NCBI GenBank assembly: GCA_021818445.1
Contig: JAKAEB010000033.1
Span: 1 to 43,405, forward strand
Direction of reading: 5' to 3'
DNA from: Planctomycetota bacterium
GTDB lineage: Bacteria; Planctomycetota; Phycisphaerae; WQYP01
Length of the DNA stretch: 43,405 nucleotides
Position 1 is the first letter of the stretch. Every line of letters starts with the position of its first letter. The translations under genes and the position numbers were made by a program. Of this stretch, positions 8,763 to 17,504 are shown piece after piece. The notes beneath the pieces were generated by a model. It saw only the letters and a program-made list of their open reading frames with translations. It did not search any database and had not been told where the DNA came from.

Positions 8763-9126
8763 GGGATTCAATGGATAGGGAGCCGCACTCTCGTGGGGCC
8801 ATTCGGTTTACCGGGTGCTGCTTCACCGTACACACTTCCGTGAACGGAGTCTACAAGGTCGCCAATGCGCGGAACTATTTCTCGCGTACCGGCTAAAGCA
8901 GTAAATTATCTCTACATCTGACCCCACCGGGAGGCGACGCCAGACAATACCAGTAACGGTGCGGAGCGTACCACGCACAGAACTGGAGTGGCTTACACTC
9001 CGAGAGAAAAATGGATGCGGACGTTGAATCTTTTTCTTTTTGGGCCCAACTGACGTGCCAAGGTGCGTGACGCGTAAGCGATCCGCAGTTAAAATGCCGG
9101 TGTTGGGACCGTGCATCGGGAGGTTT
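8763..9126. other. gap between the helicase and the restriction gene
   Basis: This stretch has one small candidate gene (8771-8896, listed separately). Longer minus-strand frames crossing it are shadows of the endonuclease gene. The T-rich piece near 9030-9045 is followed by the SD-like GGGAGG at 9118-9123 that sets the start of the next gene. No terminator or mobile-element end is visible. Confidence 0.5.
8771..8896 (+). CDS. possible 41-residue small protein, unknown
   Basis: A short frame starts with ATG 5 bases after GAGGG (8761-8765) and ends with TAA. The product begins MDREPHSRG and contains a Cys pair and a NGVYKVANARNYF segment. I do not recognise it. It could be a small regulator of the adjacent restriction genes, the tail of a lost gene, or chance. 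Only the well-placed ribosome binding site supports it. Confidence 0.25.
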   Translation: MDREPHSRGAIRFTGCCFTVHTSVNGVYKVANARNYFSRTG

Positions 9127-10086
9127 ATGCCGCGACTGCGAGCCAATGCCGACAAACCCCATCTCTGGAAGGCCGATATCGCGGCCTCGGTGGATCGGTT
9201 CAACCAGTGGTTCATGGATTTCGCGCCGCAAGCATTCCTCTCCACTCGTGTGTCGACCACTGAGCGCGTCAGGTCGGCGCTCATCGCCACACGTGATCTG
9301 CGTTCGCTGGACTCCGGGATACTTCAAAATTATCCCGGTGCTTTGTCCACATTGCGTATGTGTACCGCGCCGCCGCTGGCCGTGGATCGCTTGGCAGGCC
9401 TCGCCCGGGCAAGCAAGTCGCTTGTCGGCAGCATGGAGAAAGGCAGGCTTGCGGGCCGCATGAAGCCGGATATTTTGGATGAGAACCTGACCAGTATCTG
9501 CCAGACTCTCGAAAGGCTCCTGGATCGTGACATCTTTCCATGGTTGAAAACGGAAACGGAACCAACCAGTCACGAGCGCGACCGAGCATCGACGATCGTT
9601 GCCGACCGTCTTTGCAGCGCGGTTGCTAATCCGATCGTCCGAAACGCCCAGGAGCAGCGTCAGCTTGCACTCATCGACGACTGGCTGAAGCAGCGAGGCT
9701 ACGAGAAAAAACGGCACACCGCAGGGAAGCCGCTTCCGGAAATGCAAGCGGGCACCTACTGCTTCCGCATGATTGTAGTGGCCGGCAAAACGTTTAAGGT
9801 AAGCCTTCCCATCGACGTGGTGATCCAGCCAAAACGGTTGCGCAGGGACCGTCTGCCAGTTCTAATTGAGGCCAAATCGGCGGGCGACTTCACAAACACC
9901 AACAAGCGGCGCAAAGAGGAAGCCGCCAAGGTTCACCAACTCCAAGCTACTTTCGGTAAGGGGGTGTGTTTCGCCCTTTTTCTATGCGGGTACTTCGGCA
10001 GCGACTACCTCGGCTACGAAGCCGCCGAGGGGATCGACTGGGTTTGGGAACACCGCATCAATGATCTGGCAAAGCTAGGATTGTGA
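9127..10086 (+). CDS. type II restriction endonuclease, XamI-like
   Basis: This is a predicted site-specific DNA endonuclease, 319 residues from the ATG at 9127. That start has GGGAGG 3 bases upstream and gives MPRLRANADKPHLWKADI; an earlier frame opening at 9040 lacks a ribosome binding site. The C-terminal half holds a PD-(D/E)xK-like core: FKVSLPIDVVIQ, then PVLIEAKSAGDFTNTNKRRKEEA, where Asp, Glu and Lys (IEAK) fit the catalytic triad. The EAKSAGDFTNTNKRR stretch is what I recall for the XamI family (XamI itself recognises GTCGAC). The gene overlaps the methyltransferase start by 4 bases, the usual tight pairing of a restriction-modification system. The family call is from memory and the recognition sequence of this enzyme is unknown. 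Confidence 0.75.
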   Translation: MPRLRANADKPHLWKADIAASVDRFNQWFMDFAPQAFLSTRVSTTERVRSALIATRDLRSLDSGILQNYPGALSTLRMCTAPPLAVDRLAGLARASKSLVGSMEKGRLAGRMKPDILDENLTSICQTLERLLDRDIFPWLKTETEPTSHERDRASTIVADRLCSAVANPIVRNAQEQRQLALIDDWLKQRGYEKKRHTAGKPLPEMQAGTYCFRMIVVAGKTFKVSLPIDVVIQPKRLRRDRLPVLIEAKSAGDFTNTNKRRKEEAAKVHQLQATFGKGVCFALFLCGYFGSDYLGYEAAEGIDWVWEHRINDLAKLGL

Positions 10087-11693
10087 AACGCATGATTACC
10101 GCAGATCACACCATAGCCGAAGCGAGGCGACAACTGATTCAGGCGGCGATTGATTCCACTAAGCCGGCCGCCGAGCGGAACCGCCTAGGGCAGTTCGCCA
10201 CCCCCAATGCCCTTGCCGTCGAGATCGCCCACTGCGTCGGCAGGCTCATCGGTCTTGGGCGAGGGGGCATTCGTTTTGCCGACCCGGCCATTGGCTCCGG
10301 CAGTTTCTTCTCTGCCGCGCTCGCGGTGTATGGGTTGCATCGCTTGCAAAGCGCGATCGGGGTGGAACTTGACTCCGCCCTCGCCGAAGCCGCGCGTGCT
10401 CTATGGGGATACGCTGGACTAGACATTGTGGGCGGCGATTTCACCCGCATGATCGCCAGCGGGTCCTGCCCTCAGAAGCCAAACCTAATCTTGGCGAATC
10501 CGCCCTATGTCCGTCATCATCACATTTGTCGCGAGGACAAGGCGCGCCTGCAAAGCCTCGCACTCAAGCTGACCGGTGTACGAGTCAATGGCTTGGCGGG
10601 CCTTTATGTCTACTTTCTTCTGCTCGCCACAGCATGGATGGAAGAGGACGGCCACGCTGCCTGGCTGATACCGTCGGAGTTCATGGATGTGCGCTATGGG
10701 GCCGCTGTCAGAGGATTCCTCACGGATCGCGTAACCCTGATCCGCATACACCGCTTCGACCCGAAGGATGTTCAGTTCGCAGATGCCAATGTATCGTCGG
10801 TTGTATTAATCCTCAAAAAGGCCCCGCCGCCAGCCGACCACGCCGTCGAATTTACATTCGGCGGTACGCTCGAACGGCCGCAGGCAAGCGACCGCATTAC
10901 GCTTGAACAACTCCGCAGATCACGCAAATGGTCGGTGTATCCGTTCCACGCTGAGAATGATCGCCACATTCTCGTCGATGGAGCCGGCCCGACTTTGGGT
11001 GAATTCTTTCGTATTAAACGAGGCATCGCAACCGGCGGAAATAAATTTTTTGTAATCGACCGAGCCGATGCGATTCGGCGCGGTCTACCTTCACCCTATC
11101 TGCGTCCGATACTTCCGAGCCCTCGCAACCTCAAAGCCACGATTGTCGACGCGGACGATGATGGCTATCCGACAATAGGCCGGCAACTCTGCCTCGTTGA
11201 CTGCGACCTGCCCGAGCATCTGGTTGAACAACGTTATCCAGCGCTTTGGCAGTACCTGACAACCGCCGAATCGTTCGGAATCAGGGATGGCTATCTCGTC
11301 GGGAGACGGAGCCCGTGGTATCGGCAGGAACACCGTGCGCCATGCCCCTTTTTATGCACCTACATGGGGAGAGGCTCGGGCGGCACACAGCCATTCCGCT
11401 TCATCCTCAATCGCTCAAACGCTATTGCAACGAACCTTTACCTGATGCTCTATCCCACTGGCGGACTGGCGATAATGCTGCGTTCGCACCCCGAACGAGA
11501 TAGGGAAGTCCATGCGATCCTAAGCCGAGTGACTGGCCATGAGTTGCGCGGCGAGGGCAGGGTGTATGGTGGTGGGCTCAATAAGATCGAGCCGAGAGAA
11601 CTGGACCGGGTCTCGGCTTCTTCTTTTGTAGAGCGATGGCCGGAACTAGCGCGATTTTTGCGCCCCCGCTCAGCGGACAGCCTCTTTAATTGA
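10083..11693 (+). CDS. N6-adenine DNA methyltransferase of the restriction-modification pair
   Basis: This enzyme methylates adenine in the target of the neighbouring endonuclease to protect host DNA. The 536-residue protein has the N-terminal RLGQFATPNALA segment common in Eco57I/TaqI-type methyltransferases, the AdoMet motif FADPAIGSGSFF (about 65-76), the motif for the acidic ribose contact AIGVELD, and the catalytic LANPPYVRHH. The C-terminal half, with LGEFFRIKRGIATGGNKFF, fits a target-recognition domain. The GTG at 10083 overlaps the endonuclease stop (GTGA); an ATG at 10092 is an alternative. The pair is cotranscribed, nuclease first. Confidence 0.92.
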   Translation: MKRMITADHTIAEARRQLIQAAIDSTKPAAERNRLGQFATPNALAVEIAHCVGRLIGLGRGGIRFADPAIGSGSFFSAALAVYGLHRLQSAIGVELDSALAEAARALWGYAGLDIVGGDFTRMIASGSCPQKPNLILANPPYVRHHHICREDKARLQSLALKLTGVRVNGLAGLYVYFLLLATAWMEEDGHAAWLIPSEFMDVRYGAAVRGFLTDRVTLIRIHRFDPKDVQFADANVSSVVLILKKAPPPADHAVEFTFGGTLERPQASDRITLEQLRRSRKWSVYPFHAENDRHILVDGAGPTLGEFFRIKRGIATGGNKFFVIDRADAIRRGLPSPYLRPILPSPRNLKATIVDADDDGYPTIGRQLCLVDCDLPEHLVEQRYPALWQYLTTAESFGIRDGYLVGRRSPWYRQEHRAPCPFLCTYMGRGSGGTQPFRFILNRSNAIATNLYLMLYPTGGLAIMLRSHPERDREVHAILSRVTGHELRGEGRVYGGGLNKIEPRELDRVSASSFVERWPELARFLRPRSADSLFN

Positions 11694-12078
11694 CGAGACC
11701 GACGGGGTTTGGCGGGCGCTATGCAATGCCAGCGCAAGGGTTACTCATTTTTTGGGATGCCTGATTTTCACAGTGCGATATTCTCTGCTGCGTGAGTCGG
11801 TAACGTAACGACGGCCCCCTGGCGCAGGTCTTTTGCGACGCGCCAACATAAAACAAATAGAAATACTATTTTTCTGAATATTCTATCCGGTCGATTCAGG
11901 CCGCTGGTGTCTGCGGGCGCTGCTTTCCACCCGCGTGTGCGGTATAAAAATTGCCCCAAGGGCCAAGTCAAGCGGAGCTTTTCTGCGGGCAGGGCGAAAA
12001 TTGCGTATATGGCGGCTGAGCCGCTTATGGCTGCCGCAACCGTTTGGACCATGCGAAGCACCAATCGCCGACAAATTG
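11694..12078. other. intergenic stretch after the restriction-modification genes
   Basis: These 385 bases show no gene I can support. Minus-strand frames (for example 11768-12064) have no domain, no clear ribosome binding site and unusual composition. An AT-rich segment (about 11845-11890) and the stem-like GGCGGCTGAGCCGC (12010-12023) are the only features noted. The methyltransferase and the lipoprotein gene converge here, so it may hold terminators. Confidence 0.4.
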
Positions 12079-12522
12079 CTATTTTGAACTTGGAGTGTCT
12101 GGTGCCGGTTTGACCGATGTCGAAGATTGCCCGCTGGCTGACTGACTGGCGGCCGGCTGCGTAGTTGCCGGCTGTGTGCTGGCCGACGGATTGGATGCCG
12201 GCTCGGTGGCAGGCGGGCCGGTCACCACATGTATGCCGGTCTCCACCGGTAGCGGTGGCGGCTGAATTGGTCGGGTGGGGGCCTTGCCAAATAAGCCATC
12301 CGCAACCGTGGTCACCTGCACCTTACCGCCCGGTTCGTTTGGCAGGGCAACAACGACATCCGCCTTGGGAGCCGGGGCGCGAAACAGCAGTGCGGTCGCA
12401 GAGTTATAACTGCCGGGCGACCGCAACGCCGTGCGTGGACGTGTTGAGGTTTGCGTGCATCCCGCCAGAAGGGCCAATGGGAAAACCCAAAAAGCTGTCT
12501 TGTAAATTGCCGCCATTCGCAT
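12079..12522 (-). CDS. small lipoprotein, unknown function
   Basis: The 147-residue product begins with a basic start, a hydrophobic helix and the lipobox LLAGC (Cys about 22), so it should be lipidated and attached to a membrane on the outer side of the inner membrane or beyond. The middle (about 30-80) is a short folded-looking part with SYNSATALLFRAP. The last 50 residues are low-complexity Ser/Thr/Pro/Ala/Gln and probably a flexible spacer. I recognise no family. It lies 73 bases downstream of trpB on the same strand and could share its transcript, but no functional link is evident. Confidence 0.7.
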   Translation of the reverse strand: MRMAAIYKTAFWVFPLALLAGCTQTSTRPRTALRSPGSYNSATALLFRAPAPKADVVVALPNEPGGKVQVTTVADGLFGKAPTRPIQPPPLPVETGIHVVTGPPATEPASNPSASTQPATTQPAASQSASGQSSTSVKPAPDTPSSK

Positions 12523-12595
12523 GCTTTACCCCGTATTGGCAAAACCGTCGACGATTCACGCTGCAGCCCCAACGCCCGTCCGGCCATCATGCTGC

Positions 12596-13891
12596 TTAAG
12601 CCTTGGTGCTGGCCGCCCGCCGCAGATTCATGAGGCGCGCCGCTTCCATGCAATCTTTATCGCCACGCCCGCTGCAATTGATTACCAAAACCGCGTCGCG
12701 GGGCATCTGACGGGCCAAATCCATGGCGTAGGCTATCGCATGGGACGATTCCAAAGCCGGGATGATGCCTTCACGGCGGGCCAGGAGTTCAAAAGCATCC
12801 AAAGCCTGATCATCGCGCACGGCATAGTAAGACACACGCTTGGTATCTTTCCAATAGGCATGTTCGGGACCGACGCCGGGATAATCCAATCCGGCGGAAA
12901 TGCTGTGCACATCGGCGGTTTGGCCGTCCTGACTCTGCAAAATGTAAGATAGCGACCCATGCAATACGCCTGGGCGTCCTTGTGTAAGTGATGCGGCATG
13001 GTCGCCTGGAAGCGGGCCGCGCCCACCGGCCTCCACACCGTAAAGTTTTACGGCTGCATCATCAATAAATGGATAAAAAATACCGGCAGCGTTGGACCCG
13101 CCACCCACACACGCCACGATGGCATCCGGCAGGCGACCAAACGCCTCGACGCATTGGCGGCGCGTTTCATGACCGATCACCGATTGAAAATCGCGCACAA
13201 TCATGGGAAATGGATGCGGCCCGACAACGGTGCCAATGATGTAGTGGGTATGCTCTACCGAGCCCATCCAATCGCGCATGGCTTCGTTGGTGGCATCTTT
13301 CAACGTGCGGGAACCGCTGGCAACCGGTATAACCCGTGCCCCCATCAGCCGCATACGAAACACGTTGAGTTCCTGCCGACGGATGTCTTCTTCGCCCATG
13401 TACACGTCGCAGGAAAGTCCAAAGGCGGCGGCCGCGGTGGCGGTTGCCACACCATGCTGACCGGCGCCGGTTTCAGCGATGACCCGCTTTTTCCCCATGC
13501 GAACGGTCAATAACCCCTGGCCAATGGTGTTGTTAATTTTGTGGGCACCGGTATGGGCAAGGTCTTCACGCTTGAGATAAATCCGGGCCCCACCGGCCAA
13601 TTCGGTTAGGCGGCGGGCAAAATAGAGCGGCGTGGGCCGGCCCACAAATTGCCGCAGATAGTATTGCAATTCCTTATCAAAAACCGGGTCCTTACGTGCA
13701 TCGGCGTAAACATCGGCAAGTTGGTGCACGGCGGTCATTAGTGTTTCCGGCACATAAGAACCGCCGTAAAAACCGAAATGCCCTTTGGCGTCCGGTACGT
13801 GGCTGGTGGCGGCACCGGGAGAAGTTGCTGTGCTCACCTGTTCGGATGAAAGTGCTGCCAAATCGAGAGTTGCCAATGTAGTCACCGCCAC
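12596..13891 (-). CDS. trpB: tryptophan synthase beta subunit
   Basis: TrpB condenses indole with serine in a PLP-dependent reaction. The 431-residue protein has [22 protein letters not shown], the PLP lysine in HTGAHKINN, the [13 protein letters not shown] loop, the phosphate-binding GGGSNA, and the C-terminal NCSGRGDKD. All key residues are present. It begins with GTG at 13891 and has about 35 residues of poorly conserved N-terminal extension, so a later start is possible. No trpA is adjacent; trpD-like and trpG/pabA genes lie elsewhere in the window, so the pathway is dispersed here. Confidence 0.96.
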   Translation of the reverse strand: MAVTTLATLDLAALSSEQVSTATSPGAATSHVPDAKGHFGFYGGSYVPETLMTAVHQLADVYADARKDPVFDKELQYYLRQFVGRPTPLYFARRLTELAGGARIYLKREDLAHTGAHKINNTIGQGLLTVRMGKKRVIAETGAGQHGVATATAAAAFGLSCDVYMGEEDIRRQELNVFRMRLMGARVIPVASGSRTLKDATNEAMRDWMGSVEHTHYIIGTVVGPHPFPMIVRDFQSVIGHETRRQCVEAFGRLPDAIVACVGGGSNAAGIFYPFIDDAAVKLYGVEAGGRGPLPGDHAASLTQGRPGVLHGSLSYILQSQDGQTADVHSISAGLDYPGVGPEHAYWKDTKRVSYYAVRDDQALDAFELLARREGIIPALESSHAIAYAMDLARQMPRDAVLVINCSGRGDKDCMEAARLMNLRRAASTKA

Positions 13892-14055
13892 AATCCTTTT
13901 TAAGCCTTCACCATTCTAGCTTATCATAGGGCGGGTTGTCCCCCAAAATAATGAGTTGAAGTGGAAGGTGGAGGCAAACATCCACGTTTTCGGGCGTTAT
14001 GCTTATAATCGGCGGGGTATTCGTGGTTGACCGAAACAACGTGATGGAGCAAAAC

Positions 14056-14400
14056 ATGGCAGGGAAAAAAACCAAACCGCTCGCTCAACGGCGTTGCAAG
14101 GGGTGTGAGGGGATAAGCGGTCCGCTGGCTGAAAAGTCGATTCGGCGGTTCCTTAAAGATGTGCCGGAGTGGAGCATTGAAGATGGACATCTGGTACGCA
14201 AATTTGAATTTTTGAATTTTCATCAAACCATTGAATTTGTAAATATGCTGGCGTGGTTGTGCAATCTGGAAAATCACCACCCAGATTTGCTGGTGAGCTA
14301 CAGCGCGTGCAAGGTGCAATTTATCACGCACGCGGTATCGGGTTTAACCGAGAACGACTTTATCACGGCCGCCAAGATTGACGCCATTTTGAACATTTAG
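14056..14400 (+). CDS. phhB: pterin-4a-carbinolamine dehydratase
   Basis: This enzyme dehydrates the 4a-hydroxy pterin formed by aromatic amino acid hydroxylases. The 114-residue protein has the family core: PEWSIEDGHLVRKFEF, then CNLENHHPDLLVSY with the conserved His-His-Pro, and VKFITHAVSGLTENDF-like C-terminal residues (VQFITHAVSG). The ATG at 14056 was chosen because GGAG lies 6 bases upstream; earlier in-frame ATGs (13999, 14044) are less likely. A CKGCEG motif near the start is common in the longer members of this family. No hydroxylase is in the window, so its substrate source is unknown. Twelve bases separate it from the glycosyltransferase gene. Confidence 0.93.
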   Translation: MAGKKTKPLAQRRCKGCEGISGPLAEKSIRRFLKDVPEWSIEDGHLVRKFEFLNFHQTIEFVNMLAWLCNLENHHPDLLVSYSACKVQFITHAVSGLTENDFITAAKIDAILNI

Positions 14401-14412
14401 TTTTATTTTATT

Positions 14413-15678
14413 GTGAATTCGGCGATGGACGAAAATCCTCAACGTAAAATGCTTATCCTGTCGGCATCCGCCGGGGCAGGCCATGTTCGCGCCGCCGAGG
14501 CTTTGCTTAAAGTGTGCGCCAGCCATCCGCAGATTGGCGAGGTGCAGCACTGGGATATGCTTAAGTACACCACCAAGATATTTCGGCACCTGTATTCCCA
14601 GGTTTATCTGGATTTGATCAACCACGCTCCCAAAATGCTGGGTTGGATTTATGACACCATGGATACGCCGTGGCGAAATGAAAAAATGCGTCTGGCATTT
14701 GAAAAATTCAATGCCCAGCCATTTCTTAAAGCCGTTACCGGCTTTGAACCTGATATTATCATGTGCACCCATTTTACGCCGGCGGCACTGGTGGGATGGC
14801 TGCATGCGGCGGGCAAATTGACAGTAAAGCCAGCCATTGCTGTCACCGATTTTGACTGCCACGCCATGTGGTTGACGCATTCCTACCTGCATTATTTTGT
14901 AGCCCTGGAAGAAACACGGGTACACATGTCGCGGCTGGGCATCGGTGTGGATTCGATAACGGTATCGGGCATACCGATCGACCCGGCTTTCGCCGCCCCG
15001 CTGGAAAAATCTGTTGCTCGCCTGAAACTGCATCTGCAACCAGATGTATTTACCATTCTAGTTTCAGCGGGAGGGTATGGCGTAGGCCCGGTGACCGACC
15101 TGATTGAAGAATTGCTCCGAATTCAACGGCGCGTGCAACTGGTGGTGATTGCGGGAAGATCCATCGAACTCAAGGACGAACTGGACGAATTGGCCGCCCA
15201 TCAGCGCAATGGCGGGATCACGCTGGTACCGGTTGGCTTCACCAATGAAATGGCATTGTACATGGCGGCAGCGGATGTATTAATTGGCAAGCCGGGTGGC
15301 CTGACAACCAGCGAGGCGCTTGCCCGCGAGTTACCCATGTGCATCGTTAACCCCATTCCGGGGCAGGAAGAGCGCAACAGCGACCATCTACTCGAGCAGG
15401 GGGCGGCCATTCGATGCAACAATCTACCCACGCTGGCGTGGAAATTAACGCAATTGTTTGACAACCCTGAGAAGCTTTCCGCCATGCGTCAAGCCGCCCG
15501 ACGCATAGCCCATCCGTCGTCGGCCGCGGATATCATTGAGCATGTGCTGAACCTGCCACCTCAGAGGCGCGATGCGGCCGCAGACAGCGGCTTTCTGGAA
15601 CGCTGGAAGTCAGCCCGCGCCGTAGCCAAAGCGCAGCGCAACCGCCAGAAGCGATTAAAAAAGGCCCGGCCGCGGTGA
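14413..15678 (+). CDS. MGDG-synthase-like glycosyltransferase (GT28 type)
   Basis: This protein is predicted to transfer a sugar from a nucleotide sugar to a lipid such as diacylglycerol, at the inner face of the membrane. The 421-residue product starts with LILSASAGAGHVRAAEAL, the nucleotide-fold loop of MGDG synthases and UgtP-like enzymes. It continues with CTHFTPAALVGWL and VTDFDCHAMWL, and the C-terminal lobe has VSAGGYGVGPV and IGKPGGLTTSEALARELP, the sugar-nucleotide binding signature of GT28. The C-terminus is basic (about 400-421), which may hold it to acidic lipids. The GTG at 14413 is used; ATG at 14425 is an alternative. The acceptor cannot be told from sequence. Confidence 0.88.
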   Translation: MNSAMDENPQRKMLILSASAGAGHVRAAEALLKVCASHPQIGEVQHWDMLKYTTKIFRHLYSQVYLDLINHAPKMLGWIYDTMDTPWRNEKMRLAFEKFNAQPFLKAVTGFEPDIIMCTHFTPAALVGWLHAAGKLTVKPAIAVTDFDCHAMWLTHSYLHYFVALEETRVHMSRLGIGVDSITVSGIPIDPAFAAPLEKSVARLKLHLQPDVFTILVSAGGYGVGPVTDLIEELLRIQRRVQLVVIAGRSIELKDELDELAAHQRNGGITLVPVGFTNEMALYMAAADVLIGKPGGLTTSEALARELPMCIVNPIPGQEERNSDHLLEQGAAIRCNNLPTLAWKLTQLFDNPEKLSAMRQAARRIAHPSSAADIIEHVLNLPPQRRDAAADSGFLERWKSARAVAKAQRNRQKRLKKARPR

Positions 15679-15762
15679 TCGTCGCATCGGCTATACTCCG
15701 GTGCAGGTGCCTGTCCGAGTATTAACAGGAACTGCGGCTGCAAAGGTTTTGGCGGGCATCAA

Positions 15763-15804
15763 GATGCGACGCAGAGATACGCCGAGGAAGCCGCGTCGCA
15801 GAGG
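15763..15804. repeat. CGCAGAG-type dispersed repeat with short inverted arms
   Basis: Between the glycosyltransferase and queA, GCGACGC (15766-15772) and GCGTCGC (15793-15799) form a 7-bp inverted repeat. Two CGCAGAG words (15770-15776 and 15797-15803) flank a CGCCGAGG word. The vocabulary matches the composite element at 18341-18603. It may be a copy or remnant of the same repeat family. Confidence 0.4.
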
Positions 15805-15881
15805 CCGGGCGAGCGACGTGCGGCCGAAGCGGTCGCACCTGGTGTTTATTGTTTTAATAATTGGAATTATATTATACGATC

Positions 15882-16964
15882 ATGACAACCCTGCAGGATA
15901 TTGATTACTCCCTTCCACCTGAACTCATCGCTGAAGAACCTTGGCACCCGCGCGACCAGTGCCGGATGCTGGTTTACCATCAAAAAACCGGGCAGATAGC
16001 CGACTGTCGCTTTGACCAGATCGTGGAGCAGCTAAAGCCCGACGATTTACTGGTATTTAACGATTCCAGCGTGCTGCCGGCCAAACTGATCCTGCAAAGA
16101 CCCACAGGATGGCGAACCAGCGGCTTGTTTGTAGCCGAGCGCCACATGGGTGAGTGGGTCATGCTGATTAAATCGCGCGGCCGATGCCGCATCGGCGAAA
16201 AGCTCGATGTGATCGCACCAGATGGCACCGTCGCCGGTACCGTGGAATTGCTGTCGAAGAATACCGACGGCCATTGGGTGGTGCGCGTTGCGCCTGAACT
16301 TTCGCCGGTGGTATTTCTCAGCGAACGCGGATACATGCCGCTGCCACCCTACATTGAACAGGCACGAAAAAAGAACGGCCATGGCAGCTACCGCCCGGAA
16401 GATCGGCTGGAATACCAAACGGTATACGCGAGGCATCCAGGTTCGCTGGCGGCACCCACGGCCGGCTTACACTTCACGGATGCGGTTCTGCAAAGGCTGG
16501 CCGAAAAAGGCATCCGGCGTACCAGCATTACCCTGCACATTGGATTGGGCACTTTTCTGCCCGTAACCACCACGAACTTAGCCGACCATCACATGCACTT
16601 TGAATCGTTTTCCATCGAACCGGCCGCAGTGAAATTATTAAAAGACCAGCATGAGGCCGGGGGTCGAATCATCGCCATTGGTACCACGTCTGTCCGGGCG
16701 ATTGAAGCCGCGGCCGAGGAAATTATCAATGGTGCAGATGCAGCGAATCCTATTTCCACCAGTACGGATTTACTCATTACGCCCGGGTATAAGTTCCGGC
16801 TCTGTGATGGTTTGGTGACTAATTTTCATCTGCCGCGCACCACGTTGCTGGCATTGGTGGCGGCCAAGATTGGTCTGGCGGAACTTCACGAGTGTTACCG
16901 TCACGCGGTTGCCAGTCGGTACCGGTTTTTCAGCTACGGCGACGCCATGCTGATCGTAGACTGA
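15882..16964 (+). CDS. queA: S-adenosylmethionine:tRNA ribosyltransferase-isomerase
   Basis: QueA moves the ribosyl part of AdoMet onto preQ1 in tRNA, making epoxyqueuosine. The 360-residue protein has YSLPPELIAEEP at the start, DLLVFNDSSVLPAKL, MPLPPYIEQ, the strongly conserved YQTVYARHPGSLAAPTAGLHFT, HIGLGTFLPV, IAIGTTSVRAIE and TNFHLPRTTLLALVAA. The ATG at 15882 gives the family N-terminus; the frame is open to 15861 but no ribosome binding site supports an earlier start. No other queuosine gene is in the window. Confidence 0.96.
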   Translation: MTTLQDIDYSLPPELIAEEPWHPRDQCRMLVYHQKTGQIADCRFDQIVEQLKPDDLLVFNDSSVLPAKLILQRPTGWRTSGLFVAERHMGEWVMLIKSRGRCRIGEKLDVIAPDGTVAGTVELLSKNTDGHWVVRVAPELSPVVFLSERGYMPLPPYIEQARKKNGHGSYRPEDRLEYQTVYARHPGSLAAPTAGLHFTDAVLQRLAEKGIRRTSITLHIGLGTFLPVTTTNLADHHMHFESFSIEPAAVKLLKDQHEAGGRIIAIGTTSVRAIEAAAEEIINGADAANPISTSTDLLITPGYKFRLCDGLVTNFHLPRTTLLALVAAKIGLAELHECYRHAVASRYRFFSYGDAMLIVD

Positions 16965-17504
16965 AAGTTGCGATGCGGCCTCGCTGCATTATGACATTTA
17001 TGGCAATCGTGAAGGCTACGCGATTGTGAATGTTTGCGCTTTCGTTTTCGCTTTCGCCATCCGCAGGTTACACTGGTTCCGTCATTGGTGACGAGGGCAA
17101 CCTGCAAACCCCTCTCCGTGCTCTCGGCCAAGTGACACCGGAGTGTCCTCCGGCAAAAAGTTATTGAATCCAGTTTGGTGAGAGAGCCTGCGGCGCGGCG
17201 AATGTTGTTATTAATATTGGCATGCCGGAAAGCCGAACTGGAAGATGTTAATTCTGCACGGATGCGGCTGCATTTCTGATTGCACAAGGATGTTTGTGCC
17301 CCGGCTGCTTTGGCAGAGGGGATCGGCCTGGGGAAGGAGAGCGAGAGGAATGGCACCGACCGCCGGGCGGCGGAATCCGAGATGATCGCGTCAGCACCAC
17401 GCGAATCGCTCGTGAGTATACTTTCTGTGGCGAAAAGCTCCGCTACCGATCGTGAATGCAGGCCGAACCGTCGCCAAATAGATGGAATGGCGGCTGGTTG
17501 ATGA
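16965..17504. other. 540-base convergent intergenic region with hairpins
   Basis: queA and the amidotransferase gene converge here. Frames on both strands (such as 16934-17527 minus) are Arg/Ser-rich and lack family features, so I do not call genes. Structures seen: CAATCG/CGATTG (17004-17009 with 17021-17026); a nested pair GCAGGTT/AACCTGC (17063-17069 with 17099-17105) enclosing CGTCA/TGACG (17080-17084 with 17089-17093); and CCGGAG/CTCCGG (17138-17143 with 17148-17153). Some may be terminators, but none has a clear T run. Confidence 0.45.

Noticed and set aside
8893..9747. 284-codon minus-strand frame opposite the endonuclease
   Set aside because: Antisense shadow of the endonuclease gene, which has catalytic motifs and overlaps the methyltransferase properly.
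11768..12064. 98-codon minus-strand frame
   Set aside because: No family features and no ribosome binding site; overlaps another equally poor frame.
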